Source: Rehmannia glutinosa (lineage: Eukaryota > Streptophyta > Magnoliopsida > Lamiales > Orobanchaceae). Taken from it: a stretch of DNA of 64,000 nt. Position numbers and translations under genes: made by a program. Every line of letters starts with the position of its first letter. Positions within the stretch are counted from its first letter, which is position 1. Location of the stretch: assembly GCA_016081115.2 (NCBI GenBank), contig CM071934.1, forward strand, positions 64,713,267-64,777,266, written 5' to 3'. A model generated the notes under the pieces. It saw only the letters and a program-made list of their open reading frames with translations, did no database searches and was not told the origin of the DNA. This document shows, in pieces, positions 50,598 to 62,702 of this stretch.

Positions 50598-53500
50598 TTA
50601 ATAAGGCTTCTTCCAAGTCTGTTGGTCCATCGCAGACTCTAGAGGACGATCAAGATTGCATTTCTTGCAGACAGTATTCCGACTAAAATTTAAGAAATCA
50701 CAGCTGCAATAAGGAAACAATGTGATTGTTGATGAAACTTATATCAGTTATACAGAAGATTAAATGATTTGCACGACCAGCCGAGAAAAGTTGGGTAAGT
50801 GAACTCACCCGGGGCACTCCCATTCACCAGGTTTTAGTTGCCTCTGGGGACGTTGCTCTTGACAGCGAAAACACTGCCTGTTGCTTGCAAAATTTACGAA
50901 CGAACACCTAAAGGATAAGAAGATAGGAAGCCAACAAAAATAAATTAAATTATACAAAACATCCAAGAAAAAGGGAAAGGCATCTACACAATATGCAAAT
51001 CAGCATGATAATACACTATGGGCTCATTACTTCAATTGATTAGGTTGGGTAAATACAAATATCAAACCTAGTCACATGTTTACTTTTAATAATGAAAGCC
51101 CGTGATAAAATCTCAAGGCCGGCATGATGTGGGATTATTGATGGATAATTCCTCCCATCTCATAGGTGGGAATTAAAGATTTTGGAATATATTTTTTTGG
51201 GAGACCTATTATTTTATACATTAATACTATAATTTAAATCAAAATTAATTTATTAGAAATTTTGTTTAAGGATAAAATAGACAATACATAATAATCCATA
51301 TGTTTATCAATCAAAATACATGTTTGATAAGAATTTTAACTAATATATCATTCAAGTAATCATATGAAGTATATACATTAAATTAGTAAGATAATTTAAT
51401 CTTGATCCAAAATTTCATCATATATTTAATCAACCATTCATTATCCCATCAAACGAAGTAAACAAGCCCTATAATAACATAGTCCTCTTCAATATTTGAC
51501 ATCAAAATAAAGGTTATTTAGCTTTGCTGAAATCATTTCCAACAAGAATGTAGCGAAATTCTCCTCAAAGTGCAATGTATGTCCATGGCCCTACTAAAAA
51601 GCGAAAATCACACTTCTAAAAGAGAACGATGAATGATAATTAGAAGTGAAATTCCCATATCCTGATACTAACAAAAACTATCTAAGTACCTCATCAGCTC
51701 CAAAGAGTTAAAAGTATAGAGAATTGACTCGATGGCAGAAGACTAACTTTAGCCAAATTTTTTATTGAACTTCCTTCTCTTGCTCATCTCCTTTAAACAC
51801 AACTTTGAGTTGCTTCATTTCTGGACTTGCCCTAGATCTTTCTTCTTATGTTCATTGCTTTTCAGAAACCTTCACTACATGTTCTACTCGTGCTCAGCAA
51901 TGGAAGTGCTACAACTCTTCATTGAGCCATATCTACCACACATCTTCATTGGCCCAATTACTGCCAAGAGTTCATAACTTTTCAGCTCCATTCAAGCTAT
52001 TTCTAAATGTGTCCACTTTTCAAGCTCCAATATAACTCCTCTTTGACTTAAACTCCATCTTACTGTCATTATCAGTGAGCAAATTACTGTTCAAGCTTGT
52101 GTTTAGTGAAATTTATGCTCCTTCAAACACGTTTTGATGTCGATGAAGATTCATTACCTGTGACCAAAAGAATTCTGCACCTATATGAAGTCAAAGTATG
52201 CCACAAATATAATGAGAACACCCACTCCCACTCCCACTCAATCTGTTAGACAGTAGCCTAAAAGTCAACGGCAAATTCAACGCCTATTCTACATATTATT
52301 TGATAAACAATCTATGCCATGGGTTTTATGAATTATGAGATGATTAATGGCACTCTAGGGTCGTGTTTATGATTTTGGTACTAGTGTCTGATACAGATAG
52401 TACAAATCTATGAGAATACTGGAAGAAGCTTTCTTTAAAGTTGGGTACTGCCCAGCAGATTGTAGCAATTATTTCCGAAAGTATATTAATCACTGAAGTA
52501 AGACTACAAAGCGATGTGCAATTCGAATGCAATGAAGGGACCAGCCAGAGAATGAGACACTGTCTTGGCACTGTCCTAAAGGCACGTGGTGTGAATGGGT
52601 CTAAATCCTGATAGGATGGTGAATCATAGTTCATGTGGTTGCTTCTTTAATACATCAATAGAAAAGGTTTTGTGCAACCAAACTAGCACTAGCACTCCTT
52701 AATTATTTTTGGAGATGGTCATTTAGGATCTAACACTCATCCTCAATAAACTATTATTTATATATTCATCAAATGAAGAATAAAGGAAACAATATATGAA
52801 TTTGCTCATTCGTCCCAGCCTGACATTCCCAGATTAAGTGTATTCAGGATTATAAACCAAGTTGGGGACTCAAGGAAGTCATACGATATCCATATGAGTT
52901 GAAAGTGTTACTTTCTCGACTCTCTTACATGTATCCATCTACACTATACAGGCTAGATGCATATTATTACTATGGTAAAACAAAAGTTACATGGGTGGCT
53001 TCTATTTATTTGTTATATATTTAGAGTGTCATTGTCATCATGGCAATTAAAGGAAATCTAAAGAGGCGTCATGCAACAATCAGGAATCCGTGAGCCCATT
53101 GTAGGATTTTTCTTTTGAAATTCTTAATGTTCTATTCCTTGCGTAGTTGCGTTGTACGAGCTTCATATAGATGGTTCACATCTTACCAACATGATGGAGA
53201 CATCTTTTGAGATGATCCAAGATATATACTTGGAATCACCAAAAAGCAGATATCTTTTGGTATTTTTGAAACTGCAAAAGAGGAGCTCCGAAAACTAATA
53301 CTTGGAAGCATAAGACTAATTTTTTAGATGAATGGAGAAGAAGTATAACACACAATTAAAAAAGGACGCAAACAATTTGTTCTTCCACAAGACTTGGATA
53401 GCTTAAGAAAAAGGTGGTGTGTTCTACGTTAATTGAAGTTCTCTACGAAGAACGAGCCTAAAGTTTTAACTGCACTGAGTTTCGTTTCCATCTTTACTTC

Positions 53501-56500
53501 CAACTTGGTAGATCCACCCTACTAGTTTGATATTGCTTTCTAGTCAACAACGTAACGCGATTGGCTCATCATCCTTCATGTGTGATGTCCTCATACACAC
53601 GGACAGGACGAGTCTCTTCTCTGTTAGCAACCTTGTCTGCATCCCCTCAGCTGACAGCATAAACAGTTTAAATTGAGATTTTACCTCAATTTGAGAGCTA
53701 GTAGGTTTTCCTGAGATTTATAGCATCATTCGTATAAAAGCCATATGTAGCTCGCCCAGCTCAATCTACCAGTCCCACGTTGGGCATTCCTGAACTCAGA
53801 TTTTTCACCCATGACATCCATTTCCTAGCATTGTCCTTACAAGAACTGCTTCCAACCAAAGAAACAGAAAAATGTTTTTCAATGGATTACCTTTTAATCT
53901 TTCTGTTTCTGGCGCATGCCTATCAATACTAAAACCACTACCAAGACAGCTTATTTATCAAAATGATAGCTTATATGAAGGAAAATATACACAAAACCAT
54001 CAGTTTACCAAATACAGCAGTTCAAAAGTAGGGTATTAGTTAGATCGAGTTTGTACAAAAAAATGTTAAAAGTAGTACAACCAAATACACAATTGGTAAA
54101 TTCCATAAGCCAACAGCAGCAGAAATTTATAGAACTTACTGAGGGCAGTTCCAATCTCCCTTTTTCCTTTCAACTTCATCAACAGATACTCTCTTCGGTC
54201 CCTCTACTTTACATTTTAGACATCGTATATTTTTGGCAAAGTTCATAAAATTGCACCTGGAATAATTTGATGTACATCATGATGTTATTTTTGACATTAT
54301 AACATTTCCAAAAATTAGCGAGGAAAAAGTTGTCGATTGAATTATTGCAAAAGCAATCATATGTCCAAATATACAAATCAAAGTGCTTGAGAATTGAAAA
54401 TTCACCAATCAACCAATGTTACAAAAACAAGTTCAACAGGTTTCATATGGAGTAATACAAAAAAATCCATTAATGATTCAATAAACTTGTAAATAACCAG
54501 CAAAAGAAGACAAAAATGGACAAGAAGATTTATCGACAATTGAAATCTACATCAGAAAGAAGTGCACAAATTTTCACATTATTGTCAACAGTCTTGACAA
54601 ATAGAGACTTGGAAGTTCAACGATGAAGTGTAGAAAACGTTAGCCATCAACATCATAGAAACAGAAGTAAAACTGCTCCTAACCACAGATGCTAGGTAAC
54701 TAGTTCAACACAATACCATACCTATCAAAAGTATTATAGATTCTTCTTATTACAAGCAACCTAAGTTTCTTTGTCAAATATTTTGGAGGAATGTCAATGC
54801 CGTGTATTTACCGTAAAGACTTTATGCACAAGAGAAAAGGCAAAAGACCATTTTCAACATGGTATCACAAGAGAACGGTAGTTGAAGATCATTGCATATA
54901 GCGCAAAGAGGTATCCTTATCATGATTAACAATTAGATCAAGTCAAACGAAACATTTGAATTTAGGGAAGATAGAGGACCTCAAAGAGTAGCATGCCACC
55001 ACTTGTACACTCAAAGCAAAGTACAAATACATAAACCAATTGCAAAATGAAAGGTGCAAACTTAAACAATAACCTTTAACACTAAATCACTTCACTGCAC
55101 GAAGTTAGTCAGCCATTAGATGATGGTGCAGACAATAACTATATGATCAATATGCTTTACTTTTAAAGGAATAATCTCCAAGGAAGCAGGGGATTTAGAC
55201 GAGGATAAAGAGAAACAGTAAAACAGTAAAAAGTATTAGGCTTGTTCACTTAACAAATATAATAACATTCTTGTTTTGAAAGAGCCGAAGTTACATAATG
55301 TTTTAACAGATCCAATCACATATCATTTAGTTCCAAGTGGGGTAGCATATCTAAACAACAAAATAGAGATGATTCCATCTTTCCTTCTAGTTACTCTCTC
55401 TTCCTCTATCCCCGCACCCACCTTTCTTCCCATTTGGCCTGCGGGTAGGTGGGGAAAGCAGTTTGCAGAGCTGCTCAACTTACAATGCTGGTTTCAATAG
55501 TTTCTTCCACACTGAAGCACTTTGCAGTCTGCCTCATAGTTCATCTTCCCTATTCTTTTTTGTATGTTAGTTCATGTTTCATTATTAAGCCCAAGGGACA
55601 TTAATATAAAGAGACAAAAAATTGTCGTCTCAAGGTAATCCTGATATTAAGAACTTATGTAGAACCCAACAATCACAAAGTTCCAAATAGGAACGTTTTT
55701 ATCATGGCCTACCCTTCCACACCAGAATATGAAGCCCATATCCAGGATTAAATCTTATCAGAGAGCCTGTGATGCATCAAAATGGTTCTTGGCATCCAGA
55801 GCAAGCACCTGGTCTGAAATCACTGAGGGAAGTCCAGAAGAGCTAGGTTCAATAGACTTTTGTAACCGCCATGGTGTTTATTAAGGATTATATTACTGTT
55901 ACTTACTGCTTCTCTACCAGAATTAGGAGTCCCAGACATCCATCTAACATTTCCAGAGAAATCTCGTTAATTTTTTTTTTTTTCAAGGTAGATAAGAAAT
56001 TACCCAGGACAAATCCAATCTCCTGTTTTCATTTCTTCATCAACCCCACGACTTTTAGGGGTATCATGTCCACAACTACGGCATCGTCTGTTTTTTGCGA
56101 AGTTCATGAAGTTGCACCTAACAAGCCATATTTGAAAGGAATCAATCATTGTCAATAAAAAGTATGAGAAACTGATACAGTTCAATCAATAGATACTAGC
56201 AGACGCACAGTATCGTCAATAAGAGCGTCAGTCATCACATGTAATGCAGATGTGTTTATTAATATGTTGAATATGTACTTGTAACAGCAATACTCATAGC
56301 CTTCCATCCACATGTATGTAAATGCGCTTATTAATATATGATATTAAATATGTACTTGTAACAGCAATACTTCACAGCCTTCCAAATAAAATTCTGCTTA
56401 ATTCCCAGGTGAGAGAGACAAATGTGTGAAACAACAAATATAACTCTAGATGAATGTATCAACTAATGCAACTAAGTCCGTGAAACAGTTCGACCAGAAA

Positions 56501-58904
56501 TAGGACTGTATGTGAAAAATAATAATCGCTCCAAATCAAAATTAAGACTGACAAAAATATTCACAACATATTGTTTCTCCTTACTTGGAGCACACCCAAT
56601 CTCCCTGCTTCATTTCAACATTTTTTGAGCTTCGATTAACCGCTGAATTAAGAGACTGCTTCTTTCCTTGAGAAGTTACTTTAGCAGGCTTTGGAAGATC
56701 AGGGTCAGGATGTGTCTCGCCAAGCTCAACTAACTGTGAGAGCAATTTCCTCGCAGATGATTCAACAAGCTCTCTACCTGGAGGCTTACCTTCTCCAGAA
56801 ATAACAAGGGGATCTAATGCATAGAGTAACAAGATACGAACTACATCTACTGTACGTGCAGCAGCTTCAGAGTCAATTAGCATTACATATGCTCTATCAC
56901 ACGATCCACGGAGATTGCAAGAACTGCAAACCTGCAGCTCATCCAACCAAATGACAACTTATCATATTACAAAAGTGTGTATGCCATGTCTTCCCCAATG
57001 ATACATGAATTGTGACACCAACCATAAACTTACATCTCCTTCAACAAGCTCTAGATAAGCTCTCAACCTCTTTGCTGAGTTAACTGACTTTCTGAAAAGA
57101 TTAGGACAACCTTTCTCTACAACTGTTTGAATATCTTGTGTGGACAGTGACCTGCAACATAAAATATATAGCTCTTGAATCATATAGATCAATTTACTTA
57201 TTAGCACATCTTCTCAACCATAACATCCACAATATTCCCTTGCAATTAAATCAACGAATTTGAACTAGCATATATCCAATGCTTTCTAACATTTCTTCTC
57301 CCAAAAATCCCTCAGGATTTGGGAGACACACATCAAATTCAGTATTTTGAAGTATCTCCAATTCTCTCCTAAATATAAATTATACAAAAAATCAAATAAA
57401 TTATTTTGTTTCGTATATTTTGGAGGATACCAACACATAGCATTCTTACTACTTGTTGTTGGATTTATGGGGTCCACGGATCTCCGTTAGGGATTCACTA
57501 TCACTTTGCGGCATCGGTGATGTGACGGCACAATCTACCGAGGCCCACGTGTGCTCTTGTGAAGCCTCTCATGCTCGCTCGGAACACGTAATACATAGGG
57601 CTTTGCGCTGATACGTAAGGGAAAAATAGTTATGCTAACCATCATCAACTATAGCTTTGGTCTAGTGGTTGGGGCTTGATCCTAACAATTAGTATCAGAG
57701 CAAGATTACAGGTTCGATCTCCCTGGTGTCGCTGGTGGAGATTGTAGGATTTAAGGGGTCCAACGATTTCCTTTCGGGTTCATTTCCGCTTTGCAACATC
57801 GATCGATGTTGACAGCATCGTGTTGTGATGGCCCAGCCGAGGTCCACATGAGCCCTTGCGAAGGGCCTCATAGGTTCGAACCCCAAGGATGGTGTTGGGG
57901 AGATTGTTGGATTTATGGGGTCCAACGATCTCCTTTAGGAATTCGTTGTCTCTTTGCAACATTGGTGTTGTAACAACATCCGTGTTGTGACTGCCTAACA
58001 TGCCGAGGTCCATTGCTTAACCTGCCGAGGTTCACGTGGATTTATAGGGTACACATGTGCCCTTGCAGAGCCCCTCATGGCAGCCCACAACATGTGAAAC
58101 ATAAGGCCCTGTGCTGCTAGTTATGGAAAAAAATAGTCCTGTTAACCATGAGCTATAGCTTTTGGTCTAGCGGTTAGGCTTGATCTTTAACACTTGTAGC
58201 TGAAAATTACATTGTAACAATTCTTGAGCTCCACAACAAGTAGCATATTTCTCTTTAGAAGAATATCCATAGTTAGCAATTACATTTATTCAAGACAATA
58301 ATAAAATTGAACCCAACCTAAACATATAGAGCGTCTCACAATTAAACACCCAACCACTCCAAGCCCCAATTCCCGCCGGAAAAAAAGGGGAAAAAAGGGG
58401 AGGAACATCAGTACAAAATTTAACAAAAACTTTATTACTACGATATCATTTTAATGAATTAAACAAAATAAATTATTATTAAATACTGGTGAACAAGAAG
58501 GGAAGGGTGCAATGCCAATACTTGAAAATGTCATAACGGTCGCGTGCAAAGCTCAAACATGCGTCCTTAACCAACTTCATCTCCGTGTAAACGGCAACCC
58601 CTTCATTGTCAACGCCACCATCATTTTCGGAAAGGGCGGCATTTTGAGTAATGTAGCCTTTGGTCTTTAAGCGGTCAACAAAATTAACCCACTCAGGCCA
58701 GGGGTGCGCAAAAACCGCAGAAGAATCAGTAGTGAGAGTAGAAGATTCAAAATCGAGCGTCAATGCGGAGGAACTGTTGCGTTTGAACCGCAGGGAAGGA
58801 ACAAGGCAGAACTTGTTGACTTTAAGGGGCGGAATATGAGAAGAATTGCAGGAATTTCGGAGAATTGAGGGTCCTAGAAGAGTGAATAACCTTGAAGATG
58901 CCAT
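50598..58904 (-). CDS. Organelle-targeted protein with four RanBP2-type zinc fingers (OZ/VAR3 family)
   Basis: Seven exons (58904-58522, 57151-57034, 56931-56585, 56117-56004, 54256-54140, 50907-50809 and 50703-50598) encode 427 residues. The first ~45 residues are Ser/Arg-rich without acids, a plastid or mitochondrial targeting peptide. A conserved region follows: 'HPWPEWVNFVDRLKTKGY', 'CLSFARDRYDIFK', 'KGCPNLFRKSVNSAKRLRA' and 'CSSCNLRGSCDRAYV'. Four fingers of the type W-x-C-x2-C-x10-C-x2-C start at W279, W317, W356 and W389, with 'CNFMNFAKNRRC' and relatives, each retaining all four cysteines. This arrangement matches the Arabidopsis OZ proteins (VAR3/OZ1 and OZ2-OZ4), of which OZ1 is needed for chloroplast C-to-U RNA editing. 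Which member this is, and which organelle it enters, I cannot settle. The start chosen is the only Met giving the targeting peptide; a GA-rich leader precedes it. Confidence 0.92.
50908..54139 (-). other. Long intron 5 of the zinc-finger gene (3232 bp)
   Basis: It separates the second and third finger exons. No coding sequence is supported; the listed small frames inside do not resemble proteins. No clear transposon boundaries were found. Confidence 0.7.
56215..56400. repeat. Tandem duplication of about 90 bp in intron 3
   Basis: Two imperfect copies share 'atgtacttgtaacagcaata' followed by 'cttccatc'/'cttccaaa' and 'gtttattaatat'/'cttattaatat'. This is a local duplication in the zinc-finger gene's third intron. 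Confidence 0.6.
57455..58205. mobile_element. SINE-like repeat nest in intron 1 of the zinc-finger gene
   Basis: A unit starting 'ggattta(t/a)ggggtcca' and followed by 'tctcc(g/t)tta' and 'ctttgc(g/a)(g/a)cat' occurs three times, near 57464, 57747 and 57909, with a weaker relative near 58038. The parts around 57653-57722 and 58150-58185 contain a tRNA-like A box ('ggtctagtggttgg', 'ggtctagcggtta'). The first also has a B box ('ggttcgatctccc'), suggesting RNA polymerase III-derived SINE sequence inserted repeatedly. Confidence 0.55.
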
Positions 58905-59027
58905 TTCTTTTTCTTTCTTTCTTTTCTTTTATCTGGTTTTTCAAACCATGAGTAGGGTTTTAGTTGACACTTTACAGTTACGCAGTAGACTGTACAGGGT
59001 TTATCTTTGAGGCTCTAGCGGGTTTTA

Positions 59028-59821
59028 GACCATCTCCAACCCAACTCTAAAACCCACACCAAAACACCAAATATCTAAAAACACCCTCCAACCCAACTTA
59101 AACATCACACCAAATTTGGTGTAATGAATAGTGTTACACCAAATTTTGGTGTAATACAAATATTCCCTCTTTCTTATCCAATTTCTTCTACTACTCAAAC
59201 TTTTAATTCCTATTGTATCCTATATTTGATATATAATTCATTTGTAACATGGTTTTAGTTATTTAAATTTTGTATATAATTATTATTTTGGATGAACAAT
59301 AGTTAATATTTACCAATAAATTATTATAAACTAAACTTAAAATTTTGATAAACTAAAATAATTAATAAACAAAATTATAATTTAATTAAAAAAGCATCAA
59401 AGTCTATCATAAAATACAAAACACTAACATTATAATTAAACTTGAAATTTAAAAAACAAAATACCAAGCAAACTAAATTCCTAATAGTAGATAATTTATG
59501 AGTAGATGATAGTGCAATTTAGTATTTTTATTTATTGTGATATTAGTTGTAATATTTATTTTGCAATATAATTAATTAATGTAATATTAGTTAAACATAA
59601 ATTTTTATTTAGTTACATTAATAATAATAAAATATAAGCAACAAAATAATTGCATAAACAAATAAATTTGCTATTCCAAAATGAAAAGAAAATATTAAAA
59701 TATTCATTTGGTGTAAAATTTAGTGTAGTGGGTTGGAGATGGGTTTTGTAAAATTACACCCAAAACACCAAATTTGGTGTGATTTTCACGCCAAATTTGG
59801 TGTTATGGGTTGGAGATGTCC
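59028..59821. mobile_element. PIF/Harbinger-type MITE, 794 bp
   Basis: The left end GACCATCTCCAACCC and the right end GGGTTGGAGATGTCC are inverted, and the element is flanked by TTA on both sides (59025-59027 and 59822-59824), the duplication typical of PIF/Harbinger. Internal copies of 'gggttggagatggg' and 'caccaaatttggtgt' repeat the end motifs. It carries no transposase and lies 124 bp upstream of the zinc-finger gene's start codon. Confidence 0.85.
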
Positions 59822-59837
59822 TTATCACTTGGGCTTC

Positions 59838-59860
59838 TTATATATATATATATATATATG
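59838..59860. repeat. (TA)n microsatellite
   Basis: An uninterrupted TA run lies just beyond the Harbinger-type MITE. Similar runs occur near 61262-61300 and 62924-62941. Confidence 0.8.
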
Positions 59861-59929
59861 GGTTGTATCTATACTGAGAAATTACATGGAATACGCCGAT
59901 TTTGGTCCTTATACCACACACACTTATAT

Positions 59930-60480
59930 TAATTACTTTTGTACATATATTTTTTTACGTTCCTGCATATTTTTGGTTATTTTAATTTTTTTATTTTTTT
60001 TTTGTTCCTACATTGTTTTACATGTTATATAAGTTGTTTTGATATTGTTTAAATTTGTTTCTTTGTTGTTTCTTTGTTGTTTTGATGTTTCAAAACAAAT
60101 TTAACCTATTTTTATGTTTTTTATTCATATATTATTTTGTACATTATTTCTATTGTTTCGGTGGTGTTTTATAATATTTTTAATGTTGTTCTAATAATTT
60201 TTTGTTGTTTTCATGTACGTTCAATGTATAAATACAATTTTTGCCATTTTTTAAGCTCTTTTTATTCATGTGGTGTTTTAAATATTTTTACGTTGTTTAA
60301 GGTTGTTTTCGTACCCTTTTAATGTTGTTCGATGTTTCTTTGTTGTTTCCATGAAGTTTTTGATGTTTAAATATAATTTTTACCTATTTTTAACTCTTTT
60401 AGCTCATATGTTGTTTATATTGTTTTGAGTTTGTTTTATATTGTTTCTTGTTGTTTCTATGTTTGAAACATATTAGAAAC
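59930..60480 (+). repeat. T-rich 'ttgttgttt' low-complexity region
   Basis: The sequence consists mostly of loosely repeated 'ttgttgtttc', 'atgtt' and 'ttttta' words. The small open frames here (59733-60322) reflect this composition and are not genes. Confidence 0.55.
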
Positions 60481-60774
60481 AATGTTGAAGCAAAGCGTAA
60501 AAATGTCCGGGAATTTTTGCTGGAGCGTATTATTGTGTAAAAAAAGGGGCGGGAGCGTAAATTTAGGTAAAATTGTACCGGGAAGCATAAAAGGCTAACA
60601 TTGACTTAAAAAGGTGGGTATTTGTGTCAATTGCCTTATATAATAATCAACCTGTTTTTATTTATGTTTTTCCGCCAAAAAACACCAACTAAAAATAATT
60701 TTCGATGTATTTATAAAAAAATAAAAAAAATTCTTGCAGCTTTCTAAAAATTATAATAACTATAATAAACTTTC

Positions 60775-61020
60775 AGCAGGTCTCTTGTGAGACGGCATGA
60801 GACTGTGAGACCATGAGACGATGATACTTTTAGTGTAAAAAATGATACTTGTTCTATCATTTTTTACACTAAAAGTATCACTTTTTAGTGGACAAAAAAT
60901 GATACTTTTAGTATCAAAAGTGATACTTATCGAAATACACCTAAATTAGTATATTTAGACAAGTATCACTTTTTACAAAAAATATCGATGTCTCACTGAT
61001 TTTCACCGTCTCACATAAGT
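60775..61020. repeat. Second copy of the GTGAGAC / GATACTTTT repeat family
   Basis: It begins 'aggtctcttgtgagac' and ends 'accgtctcacataagttttt'. Between them are several 'aaaa(g/a)tgatactttt' units in both orientations, including a near-palindrome around 60825-60890. It relates to 47900-48480. Confidence 0.6.
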
Positions 61021-62251
61021 TTTTGCGATAAACTTTTGACTTTTTATTTCCGTCAACTTTGGTAAGATATCGATCGAGTTTAGAAAATTATATTTCGTAA
61101 TAAATATTGTATCAATAAGAATCATACAATTAATAACAAATTTCACTAAGATTTGATAACATAGTCGACTTTCCATTTTAAATTCACTCAATATAAATGT
61201 CTACCTTACTTAGATACTCTATAAAAAGTAAATTGACTTTAATTGTTGGCCAAGTAATATGTGTATATATATATATATATGTTGTGTGTATATATATATA
61301 TAATTGGCATTAATTTATAAACAATCAAAAAAGAAAATCAATTTATTGTGATTTATCGTAAAATAAGTCTTCCATTTTAATTCGATTCAATAATATTGTA
61401 AATGTCCGTATATTGCAAAATTGATGGTCGGAATTACAATTGAAAAAAATCACATTTTTGCAATGCAATAAAAATAATTATAAAATATACCTTATTTTAT
61501 TAACATTCGTATACTCATATTAAAAGGTGTCGGCTATGAATAAATATTTCAAAATTATTGAAAAATTAATGAAACCTACTCATAATAAATATGATTTAGA
61601 TATATTACCATAATTATCTTTTGGATTGCCTATTTATATGTACAATCATTTCATTAGTACTTACACATTCAAATGAAAATACAAAAATAAAGACTGTTCC
61701 ATCATACGGAAAATTCACGGATCAATGACACGTATGATTATACTAATTTGTGATCTAAATATGAGCAAGACTCAACGGGTCGTAAAACTCCGACTTGTGA
61801 AAATGTATAAAAACACCGCTTACAATGATAAAAATCAAATACAAAGCTTGAATGCATCTTTAAGGATATTGAGGTATGATTGATTTTCTTAATTGTAGAT
61901 TTTTTTTAAAGTATTGATTTTTAATATTTCTACATTGTGTTTATATAATTTATTTTACTGGGAAGATCGAATCCACATAAGTATTATTAAAATAGTTTGT
62001 GCATCGTGCGATGCGGCCTAAAGACCTATCGTGCGAGACGACCCATTTAATAACTCTACCGATTATTAAAATAGTTCGTGCATTGCACGGGACTAATCAA
62101 GTTAAATTAATAAATGACTAAAGTATGACTATTATATAAATATATAAAGAGAACCGCTTCTCAAAATAGTAACGGTTGGGGATAAAAATGGTATTTCATA
62201 ATTTAATTAAATATAATTTATTTTATATTTGTTTATTTATTTAATATTAAT
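61021..62251. other. AT-rich intergenic region with paired hairpin motifs
   Basis: No gene is seen. The phrase 'attattaaaatagtt(t/c)gtgcat' occurs twice, near 61986 and 62064. The copies are followed by GC-rich hairpins (GCATCGTGCGATGC and CGTGCATTGCACG), and the second is closely followed by CTAAT. Confidence 0.5.
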
Positions 62252-62702
62252 TGTCCAATGCGCTATTAATAATTAAACCACCCAAAAGGAGTCCTGGTTT
62301 TAGCCCAAGGTCGTTTTTCTCCTATGTGGATCGCCCATAGGCCAAATTCTCTACATGGCCCACGAGGCCCATCTCCCGGTATAAAAAGGTCCCTCCTATT
62401 ATCTATAAGTAATTAACTCATAATTAATTATTCTCCTACGCATTCGATGATTCGATTCGTTTATTTTCTCTCGTTCACCATGCCAACTTGAGCATCGGAG
62501 GGGCCTCCCTGGGATAACCCCAGAACCCTCTAACGTTTGCGCGTGTGTGCAGGTGAGTTGCCAATCGAAAGAGTTAGCAGTTCAAGGAGCAGAAGACGAG
62601 AAGACTTCCCCTTGGGAAGAGAACCAGCTCGAAGACTTCCCTCTCGGGAAGAGGATTTTGGTCAACTCAGTTGACTTGGGTGATCTACTCTAAAAACCAA
62701 CA
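62252..62702 (+). mobile_element. Candidate Ty3/gypsy LTR fragment
   Basis: It contains a TATA box (TATAAAAAGG at about 62380), then 'acttgagcatcggagggg' (a phrase typical of the downstream part of Tat/Retand-type LTRs). Two 'gaagacttccc(c/t)(t/c)' repeats follow, and a possible end '...aaaccaaca'. No target duplication was found; borders are provisional. Confidence 0.45.

Noticed and set aside
57653..57722. Functional tRNA gene
   Set aside because: A- and B-box-like words exist, but the sequence cannot be folded into a tRNA cloverleaf with an acceptor stem; it is better read as SINE-type sequence.
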